DNA of 64,000 nt from CAYNFH01 sp964396385 (GTDB lineage Bacteria > Armatimonadota > Chthonomonadetes > Chthonomonadales > CAJBBX01), in assembly GCA_964396385.1 (NCBI GenBank), contig CAYNFH010000002.1, forward strand, positions 19,714 to 83,713. The letters run 5' to 3'. Every line of letters starts with the position of its first letter. The first letter of the stretch is position 1. The notes beneath the pieces were generated by a model that ran no database searches, was not told the origin of the DNA, and worked only from the letters and a program-made list of their open reading frames with translations. Positions 42,468 through 48,640 of this stretch are shown piece by piece. A program made the position numbers and the translations under genes.

Positions 42468-42920
42468 ATGGCGAGTGAACACAAGAGTCCGGATTCATCC
42501 TTCATCCCTCATCCTTCATCCCTGCCGTCGCAGGACGTCCCGGTGAGCCCGCGCATCCTCTGGTTCAGCCAGTTGGGCGGCGCGGTGGCCTGGGTGCTGC
42601 ACCTGACCGGTTCCTACTCCGTCGGCGAGTGGGGCTGTGCCAGCCCGTTTGCGCGGGACCAGTTCCTCTCATTGACTGGACCAGTCTGGCTGCTCTTCGT
42701 GGTGACGGCGACAGCCATGGCTCTGGCGCTGGCCGCCGCGTGGACCGGCCATCGTGCCGAGGCGGAGCTACGCGCAAAGGAGCGCTTCCCGGGGCGAGTG
42801 GGCGAGACACGACACCCTGGGATCTATATGGCGAGATCCGGCCTTATGACCAGCGGACTGTTTGCGTTCATTATCCTGGTGCAGTCCGTTCCGACGTTCT
42901 ATTTCTTGCGGAGCTGTTAG
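42468..42920 (+). CDS. Small membrane protein of the oxidase cluster
   Basis: Encodes 150 residues with three membrane helices (ILWFSQLGGAVAWVLHLTGSY, WLLFVVTATAMALALAAAW and LMTSGLFAFIILVQSVPTFYF). The ribosome-binding site GGAGGTGA precedes the ATG. The N-terminal ~20 residues (KSPDSSFIPHPSSL) come from repeat element E11b. No assigned function; position between oxidase subunits and CtaG suggests an accessory or assembly role. Confidence 0.65.
   Translation: MASEHKSPDSSFIPHPSSLPSQDVPVSPRILWFSQLGGAVAWVLHLTGSYSVGEWGCASPFARDQFLSLTGPVWLLFVVTATAMALALAAAWTGHRAEAELRAKERFPGRVGETRHPGIYMARSGLMTSGLFAFIILVQSVPTFYFLRSC
42484..42524. repeat. Short tandem repeat element E11b (TTCATCC type) inside the gene
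   Basis: AGTCCGGA then TTCATCC-TTCATCC-CTCATCC-TTCATCC. The unit is the reverse complement of the GGATGAG array of E1, E2 and E14. Translated as SSFIPHPSSL. Confidence 0.8.
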
Positions 42921-42961
42921 TGGCTACGATCTACGGTGTAGGCATACCGTGGTTCAACTGA

Positions 42962-43807
42962 GTGGGAATACAAGTGTTTAGAGTGTGGACGGCGTGGGAC
43001 CTGGATCCGACGCTGCTTCTGGGGCTGGCGCTGCTCTGGTGGCTCTATGGTCGCGGCCTATTGGAGCTCTGGACGAGGGCCGGCGTGGACCACGGCGTCT
43101 CCCGCAGCCATGCCTGGGCCTTCCTCGGCGCCATGGCCGCGCTGCTCCTGGCGCTCGTGAGTCCCCTGGACGGGCTGGCGGAAGACCTCTCTTCCGCGCA
43201 CATGGCCCAGCACATGCTGCTCATGCTGGTGGCTGCGCCGCTGCTGGCCATGGCCGCACCGCTACCGGCCCTTCTGTGGGGTCTGCCGCCAGTAGCACGC
43301 AAGATGCTGGCCCCCGCAATCCAGCGGCTCGAGACACTCAAGTGGGCCTCGTACCACGCATTCCAGCCTCTGTTGGCCTGGTGGCTCTTCACGGGGACGC
43401 TCTGGATCTGGCACGTGCCGCGCCTGTATCAGGCGGCGCTGCGCAGTCCTGTGCTCCACGATCTGGAACACCTTTCATTCCTGCTGACCGCCTATCTCTT
43501 CTGGCGCATAGTGCTCGATCCGGCTGCGCGAAGCCGGATGAACCGAGGTGCAGGCGTGATCTACTTGTTCGCCGCCTGTCTACAGGCGGGCGCGCTGGGG
43601 ATCTTTCTTACACTCTCGCCTTCCGTCTGGTACCCGGCCTATGCCTCGAGGGTCGCGGCGTGGGGCCTCACTCCCCTGGAGGACCAGCAGCTTGCCGGAC
43701 TGATCATGTGGGTACCCGGCTGCGCCATCTACGCCGGGGCCGCGGCAGCCGTGTTCGCCGCGTGGCTCCGGGAGCCTGGCTTGGCGGATGAGGGGGTGAG
43801 AGGGTGA
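42962..43807 (+). CDS. ctaG: Cytochrome c oxidase assembly factor, CtaG (caa3 type)
   Basis: Encodes 281 residues with about seven membrane helices (ALLLALVSPLDGLAEDLSSAHMAQHMLLMLVAAPLLAMAAPLP is the conserved block near residues 60-105, quoted by position). The HMAQHM histidines, the later WIWHVP, and DLEHLSFL are landmarks of the caa3-type CtaG family, needed for CuB or oxidase assembly in Bacillus-type oxidases. The start is GTG. It follows the oxidase subunits and precedes a cytochrome c gene. Confidence 0.88.
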   Translation: MGIQVFRVWTAWDLDPTLLLGLALLWWLYGRGLLELWTRAGVDHGVSRSHAWAFLGAMAALLLALVSPLDGLAEDLSSAHMAQHMLLMLVAAPLLAMAAPLPALLWGLPPVARKMLAPAIQRLETLKWASYHAFQPLLAWWLFTGTLWIWHVPRLYQAALRSPVLHDLEHLSFLLTAYLFWRIVLDPAARSRMNRGAGVIYLFAACLQAGALGIFLTLSPSVWYPAYASRVAAWGLTPLEDQQLAGLIMWVPGCAIYAGAAAAVFAAWLREPGLADEGVRG

Positions 43808-43830
43808 AAAGGGTGAGGGGGTGACAGTGG
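43788..43830. repeat. Short tandem repeat element E12a (GGGTGA type)
   Basis: GGGGGTGAGAGGGTGAAAAGGGTGAGGGGGTGA spans the end of ctaG and supplies the GTG start of the next gene. Confidence 0.7.
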
Positions 43831-44441
43831 GCACGCCACAAGAGCGGACATCGTGGGCACCGCTCCTAATTGGCCTCGGAGCTGTTGCACTAGCGTCCAT
43901 GGCCGCGATCCTGGCGCTGCGACACTGGGTCCGTCCGGAATCCGGCCTCTCACCTCTCACCTCTCACCTCTCACCTGAACCACCCCCTCACACCTCGCCG
44001 CCTCCGGACCCGAAGGAAGAGCATGAGCGGTCGGCAACCGGCAGCAGGCTCTCGGTGCTGCTGGCGGGGAGCGGTTTCGCTTTGCTGGCGCTCCTGGTGG
44101 GCTCCCTGGCGCTGGGTGGACTGCAGCGGCATCCGGCGCCGCCCCTGTGGCAGGTGCCAGGCGGCAGCTCAGACCGGGGCAAGCAGGCCATCCGCCGCTA
44201 CGGGTGCGGCGGGTGTCACACCATCTCGGGAATCCCGGAGGCGGCTGGACGCGTAGGGCCGCTGCTGCTGGACTTCCGCCGGGAGGCCTACATCGTGGGC
44301 CGGCTGCCGAACGTCCCCCACTACCTGGTGATATGGCTTCAGAATCCCCAGCAGTACGAGCCGGGCAGCGCCATGCCCAACCTCGGTATCCCCGAATCCG
44401 ATGCCCGCGATATAGCAACCTACCTGTACGGAAACCCCTAG
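43821..44441 (+). CDS. Membrane-anchored monohaem cytochrome c
   Basis: Encodes 206 residues from a GTG. Membrane helix (APLLIGLGAVALASMAAILAL), a Ser/Pro-rich linker, a second hydrophobic segment (LSVLLAGSGFALLALLVGSLALGGL), and a cytochrome c domain with CGGCH near residue 130 and a Met ligand likely in GSAMPNLGI. It probably passes electrons to the caa3 oxidase. Residues ~40-60 (ESGLSPLTSHLSPE) are translated element E12b. It ends seven bases before the convergent alternative-complex-III gene. Confidence 0.82.
   Translation: MTVGTPQERTSWAPLLIGLGAVALASMAAILALRHWVRPESGLSPLTSHLSPEPPPHTSPPPDPKEEHERSATGSRLSVLLAGSGFALLALLVGSLALGGLQRHPAPPLWQVPGGSSDRGKQAIRRYGCGGCHTISGIPEAAGRVGPLLLDFRREAYIVGRLPNVPHYLVIWLQNPQQYEPGSAMPNLGIPESDARDIATYLYGNP
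43934..43995. repeat. Short tandem repeat element E12b (TCACCTC type)
   Basis: TCCGGAATCCGGCC (43934-43947) then four copies of TCACCTC. The unit is the complement of the GGGTGAG units in E12a 100 bases away. In frame within the cytochrome gene. Confidence 0.8.
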
Positions 44442-44448
44442 AGCTGGC

Positions 44449-45096
44449 CTACCGCGGCGGATACACACGCCGAAGGTAAGTGATAATGGCCCAGCGGTCC
44501 TGGGCGGTGGTGAGGTTGCGAACGGAGTGCCAGTCCTCGGGCAGGTACTCGGCGGCCTCCGGCGTGGGAGTGGAGCGGATGCCGGCGGTGATCTGGTAAT
44601 AGAGCCGGCCGTCTGAAGAGCTGGGGACGCGCGCGGCCAGGTCCGGCGGCTTCGGGATGTACGCCTCCCCTACCGGGCCCATGCCTTTTCCCGGTTCCCC
44701 GTGGCACATGGCGCAGTTCACGGCGTACGCCTTCTGTCCCTGAGCCACGACGGTGGCGCCGCCCGCGAGCGGGTTTGGAATTATATCCACTACGGGCGGA
44801 ACCGGCTCTCCGGCAGCCCCAACCGGCGGCAGGTCGGGTCCGGAGGCAGCGAGCATCCCTCTTGCAACGGTTCCAGTCGGGACGGTCTGACGAGTCGGAC
44901 CGACCTCACTGGTCGGGCTGCCCGGAGGTGGGGCGTAGCCGGTGGAGGACGTGGCGTAGGACCGCATCTCCGCGGGCGGCAGTTCCATACCCAAGTAGAC
45001 CGCCCAGCCGGCCGAAATCAGCGCCAGCACGAGCAGCGCCGCAAGTGCCAGGATGATACGCAGGTTGCGGACCTGCTCCTCCCCTACCGATGGCAT
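44449..45096 (-). CDS. actE: Alternative complex III subunit ActE, monohaem cytochrome c
   Basis: Encodes 215 residues from ATG 45096, which lies 13 bases before the end of the pentahaem gene (overlap). A longer frame to 45378 only shadows that gene. A membrane helix (RIILALAALLVLALISAGWAVYLG) is followed by a proline-rich linker and a cytochrome c domain with CAMCH and a likely Met ligand in GKGMGPV. In alternative complex III, ActE hands electrons from the multi-haem subunit to the oxidase. Converges with the caa3 cluster with only seven bases between. Confidence 0.85.
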   Translation of the reverse strand: MPSVGEEQVRNLRIILALAALLVLALISAGWAVYLGMELPPAEMRSYATSSTGYAPPPGSPTSEVGPTRQTVPTGTVARGMLAASGPDLPPVGAAGEPVPPVVDIIPNPLAGGATVVAQGQKAYAVNCAMCHGEPGKGMGPVGEAYIPKPPDLAARVPSSSDGRLYYQITAGIRSTPTPEAAEYLPEDWHSVRNLTTAQDRWAIITYLRRVYPPR

Positions 45097-45593
45097 GACC
45101 AGCACTCCACACTCGCCTTCGCCGCCCGATGGCACTGCAGGCACCAGCCCATGGTGAGCGGGACCGCCTGCTGGAGACGGTCGTACTGCTCCACCTGGCC
45201 GTGGCAGACGTCGCAGCCCAGCCTTGCCGTCACGGTGTGCGCGCGGTGGCTGAAGAACACGTGCGCAGGCAGCTTGTTGACTCGCTCCCACGGGATGGGC
45301 GCTCCCATCTCCCAGTAGCTCCGCAGCTTCCAGATCTCCGTGAACTCCGGGATAACCACCCGGTGGCAGATCATGCATAGCCGCGCGCTCGGCATCCCGG
45401 CGAAGTCCGCCGACTGCGCCGTCCGGTGGCAGAAGAGGCAGTTGATGTGCCGCTCACCGGAGTGGATGCGATGGAAGAAATCGATGGGCTGCCTGGGAGG
45501 AGGAGGATCCGCCGCACGGACGAGCCCGCTCACCACCAGCAGCCCCGCCAGCGGCACGCCGGTCCCGAGCGCAACGACGCGGGTGGGCAGCAT
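45084..45593 (-). CDS. actA: Alternative complex III subunit ActA, pentahaem cytochrome c
   Basis: Encodes 169 residues from ATG 45593. A short N-terminal hydrophobic segment (VVALGTGVPLAGLLVVSGLV) is followed by five CxxCH haem motifs: CLFCH, CMICH, CDVCH, CLQCH and CWSCH. ActA carries five c-type haems in characterised alternative complexes III, so the count fits. Start codon overlaps the stop of the ActF gene (ATGA), and the 3' end overlaps actE. Confidence 0.9.
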   Translation of the reverse strand: MLPTRVVALGTGVPLAGLLVVSGLVRAADPPPPRQPIDFFHRIHSGERHINCLFCHRTAQSADFAGMPSARLCMICHRVVIPEFTEIWKLRSYWEMGAPIPWERVNKLPAHVFFSHRAHTVTARLGCDVCHGQVEQYDRLQQAVPLTMGWCLQCHRAAKASVECWSCHR

Positions 45594-46636
45594 CACACTA
45601 CTACTCCGCGGACAGCAATGGCTTCGGCAAGGAGCGGGTCGCCTTCCGGAAGCGGTCCGTACCGCCGCAATACCCACAGGTACGGGGTGACGGCCAGGAC
45701 ACAGCAGACGAACATCACTCCAGCGAGGATCATTGCGACCGTGAGGCGAGGCATTACGCGCAGTGGCGGCATGACCTCCAGAACCCGCTGCAATAGCACT
45801 CCGAGAGTCGCGAGAACGCCAATGGCCGCGAGGGCAGCCGGAGAGCGCTTGAGACCGCGGCTGAGGAGCAGCACTCCCGGCACCAGGAATGAGCAGAGCA
45901 TGGCCGCCCAGGCGATGGCCGTCCACGGGGAGCCGTGCCACCGCTCCAGGTGATGGCGGGCCTCATCCGGCAGGTTGCCCATCCAGAAGACAAAGTAGTC
46001 GCACCACCAGAGGTAGCCCACAAAGAGCGAGAAGCCCCAGAAGAGGTTGCCCAGGTCCAGGAAGTACCGCTGCGCCAGGGCCTCCCGAAGCCGGTCCGTT
46101 CCGGCCTTCCGAGCCACGGCGGCGGACACCGCCGTCGCACCCAGGGCGGAGTCGAAGCAGCCTGCCAGGTAGAGCAGCGGATAGGACGTACTGTGGTAGC
46201 CCATCTCCTGTGCCATCACAAGGTCCACCGCCAGCAGGCCGAATGCCGGGAAAAAGCAGATCACGATAGCCACAGAGAGCGCGCGGAGCGTGACCTCGCG
46301 GTCCGGATGGCGCGTGGAGATGACCAGGAAGGCCAGGCTGAGCACTGTCATAAGGAGAAGCGCCGCGCCATCCCGCAGGAATAACGGCCCTACTCGCAGC
46401 CACGAGCTGCGCTCCGGGGGCCAGGGGAAGAGATAGTGCCGGCCGAGCCACAGGACGGTCAGGAGGAGGAGGGACACGGGCAGGAACGCCGCCCAGGCTG
46501 CGGCGAGCCGCTGGACGGTCCGCCCCCATCGCGCGCCGGTGAGGTGGAAGGAGGCGGCGAGCACCACGCCGCCCTGCGCCAGCCCCGTCCAGAAGAGGAA
46601 ACTCACCAATACGGCTGCCCACGCCGCAGCTACCAC
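45593..46636 (-). CDS. actF: Alternative complex III subunit ActF (NrfD-like membrane protein)
   Basis: Encodes 347 residues from GTG 46636, with GAGAGG upstream; the frame further upstream to 46834 shadows actD. Eight to ten membrane helices (VVAAAWAAVLVSFLFWTGL, FLRDGAALLLMTVLSLAFLV, LGNLFWGFSLFVGYLWWCDYFVF). ActF is the smaller quinone-binding membrane subunit. The start overlaps the actD stop by seven bases. Confidence 0.85.
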   Translation of the reverse strand: MVAAAWAAVLVSFLFWTGLAQGGVVLAASFHLTGARWGRTVQRLAAAWAAFLPVSLLLLTVLWLGRHYLFPWPPERSSWLRVGPLFLRDGAALLLMTVLSLAFLVISTRHPDREVTLRALSVAIVICFFPAFGLLAVDLVMAQEMGYHSTSYPLLYLAGCFDSALGATAVSAAVARKAGTDRLREALAQRYFLDLGNLFWGFSLFVGYLWWCDYFVFWMGNLPDEARHHLERWHGSPWTAIAWAAMLCSFLVPGVLLLSRGLKRSPAALAAIGVLATLGVLLQRVLEVMPPLRVMPRLTVAMILAGVMFVCCVLAVTPYLWVLRRYGPLPEGDPLLAEAIAVRGVVV

Positions 46637-47184
46637 GGGACCTCTCCCAGCACACCGCGATCCTCGCGCCGTACCTCCTCTACCTCCAGCGCCCCCGCTT
46701 CTTGAAGCGCGCGCGCCGCGCGCGCTTGATCTTCGGGCGTGGGCACGGAGCGGATCAGCAGGCCAAAGGTGTCCACCCCGAACGACTGGCGGTAAGCAGC
46801 ACTGGGCGTGAGTCCCGGCAGCCTGGCGAACCACAGCAGCCCGGCTATCGCGCCGAAGGACGCCAGCAGGATGGCTATCTCAAACGCGATGACCAGGAAC
46901 GGAGGCAGTGAGACAATGGGCTTACCTCCCGTCACGAGCGGGTAGTCCTCCGACATCCAGATGCACATGGCAAGTCCGAGCAGTCCGCCGGCGATGCCCC
47001 CTCCCAGGGAGAGCCCGCGAACCCTGCTCGCGGGCGGCAGGACCGCGTCAACCGTAGTCCTATCGCCCATTGGCAGGAATACCTCCACGTCCGCCATATC
47101 GCGATCTTGCGCATGTCGCACGGCCGCAGCCAGTGCGTCCGCCGAACCAAACCGGCCCAGCACCCCTTCGTACTCGCCTGTCAT
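46630..47184 (-). CDS. actD: Alternative complex III subunit ActD (DUF3341)
   Basis: Encodes 184 residues from ATG 47184. After a short N-terminal domain with GRFGSADALAAAVRHA, two helices (GGGIAGGLLGLAMCIWM and PFLVIAFEIAILLASFGAIAGLLWF) form the DUF3341 membrane hairpin, and the soluble C-terminal region follows. ActD links the membrane subunits of the complex. The frame extends upstream to 47961 only as a shadow of actC. Gap to actC is 5 bases. Confidence 0.88.
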   Translation of the reverse strand: MTGEYEGVLGRFGSADALAAAVRHAQDRDMADVEVFLPMGDRTTVDAVLPPASRVRGLSLGGGIAGGLLGLAMCIWMSEDYPLVTGGKPIVSLPPFLVIAFEIAILLASFGAIAGLLWFARLPGLTPSAAYRQSFGVDTFGLLIRSVPTPEDQARAARALQEAGALEVEEVRREDRGVLGEVPW

Positions 47185-47189
47185 ATCCG

Positions 47190-48596
47190 CTAGCCCGCCT
47201 CCGCTGCCCGGATGGCCCGCTTCTCCCGGTGCTCCGTCAGGTAGTCGCGTTGGATGTCGGCGATGGGGATGACCGGCACGTACCGGACGAAGAGCAGGAA
47301 GCAGAAGAGGAACCATCCGAGGCTGCCGGCGCAGATGCCCACCTCCACCGGCCGGAAGTGATAGTCGGATGTTGCCCATGCGGAGGGCAGGTAGTCTCGC
47401 GCCAGGCTCGCCGCCACGATGACGAACCGCTCCAGCCACATCCCCACGTTGATCAGGATGGCGATCACAAAGAGCGCCGGCGGACTGCGCCGGACCGACC
47501 GAAAGGCCAGAGCGAGGGGCACGAGGCTGTTGCAGACCGTGAAGGTCCAGAACTGGACGGAGAACGGTCCGAATGCCTTGTACTGCAGGTTGATCTTCTC
47601 TATCTCGTTCCGGCCGTACCAGGTCAGAAAGTACTCGAGCACGTAGGAGAAGGTAACCAGCAGCGACATCATCAGCACCAGCTTGGCGATCTTGTCGATC
47701 TTCTCCTGGGTGACGTACTGCTTGAGGCCCAGGAGAGACCGCATCGGGAGCACCAGCGTGAGCACCATGGCCAGCCCGGAGAAGATGGCCCCGACCACAA
47801 AGTAGGGCGGAAAGATGGTGGAGTGCCAGCCCGGCACGATCGCGAGCGCAAAGTCCCATGCGACGTCCGAGTGGACCGAGATGACCAGCGGCGTTGCCAG
47901 TCCCGCCAGGATGGAGTAGCAGAGGAGATAGTGCTTCCACTGCCGGCCGCGCCCTTCCCATCCCAGCGAGACGAGGCCGAAGAGAGTCCGCTTCCAGCCC
48001 CGCGCGCGGTCCCGCACCACCGCGGCGTCCGGCAGAATCCCCAGCCAGAAGAAGAGGAGCGAAACGATGAGGTAGGTCACCACCGCGAAGACGTCAATGA
48101 TCAATGGTGAGCGGAAGGTGACCCACAGGCCCCGCTCATTGGGATAGGGCAGCAGCCAGTAGGCCCTCCACGCGCGCCCAAGGTGGAGGACGGGAAACAG
48201 GGCCGCCGTGACGATGGCGATGAGGGTCATGGCTTCCGCCGCCCGTGAAAAGGCCGAGCGGAACGGTGCGCGGAAGAGGAACAGGATGGCGGAGATCATG
48301 GTTCCGGAGTGGGCGATGCCTATCCACCAGACGAACGAGGCAATGTAGGTGGCCCACATCATGGGATACTGCAACCCCGTCACCCCCATGCCCTCCCGGA
48401 GCTGGGTAAACCAGGCTGCGAGGCCCCACAGCATCAACAAGACGCAGGCGGCCAGCGCGATCAGGTACCCGAGCTTGCCACGGCCCATGCGGGAGAGCGC
48501 GTCCTCCGCCACCTCCCGATAGCGGTCCCGGAGCTTCTCCTCCTCCGCCTCCCGCGCCTCTTCGGCGACCCTCTCCGCCGGTTCCGCGGCGCTCAT
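47190..48596 (-). CDS. actC: Alternative complex III subunit ActC (NrfD family)
   Basis: Encodes 468 residues with ten membrane helices; the first is YLIALAACVLLMLWGLAAWF. The W-I-G-I-A-H-S-G-T segment (WWIGIAHSGTMISAILF) is the quinone-site signature of ActC/NrfD proteins, which oxidise quinol and release protons. ATG 48596 is chosen because AAGGTGA lies eight bases upstream; a GTG at 48608 gives four more residues. An acidic and basic N-terminal helix precedes the first membrane segment. The upstream ActB gene ends 4 to 16 bases away. Confidence 0.9.
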   Translation of the reverse strand: MSAAEPAERVAEEAREAEEEKLRDRYREVAEDALSRMGRGKLGYLIALAACVLLMLWGLAAWFTQLREGMGVTGLQYPMMWATYIASFVWWIGIAHSGTMISAILFLFRAPFRSAFSRAAEAMTLIAIVTAALFPVLHLGRAWRAYWLLPYPNERGLWVTFRSPLIIDVFAVVTYLIVSLLFFWLGILPDAAVVRDRARGWKRTLFGLVSLGWEGRGRQWKHYLLCYSILAGLATPLVISVHSDVAWDFALAIVPGWHSTIFPPYFVVGAIFSGLAMVLTLVLPMRSLLGLKQYVTQEKIDKIAKLVLMMSLLVTFSYVLEYFLTWYGRNEIEKINLQYKAFGPFSVQFWTFTVCNSLVPLALAFRSVRRSPPALFVIAILINVGMWLERFVIVAASLARDYLPSAWATSDYHFRPVEVGICAGSLGWFLFCFLLFVRYVPVIPIADIQRDYLTEHREKRAIRAAEAG

Positions 48597-48600
48597 GCCC

Positions 48601-48640
48601 GCTGTCACCTTGTCACCCGGTCACCTTGTCAGGGGTTTCC
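48601..48640. repeat. Short tandem repeat element E13 (TGTCACC units)
   Basis: GTCACCTTGTCACCCGGTCACCTTGTCAGG covers the actB stop and the actC ribosome-binding site. On the minus strand the array itself supplies the AAGGTGA. Confidence 0.7.
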
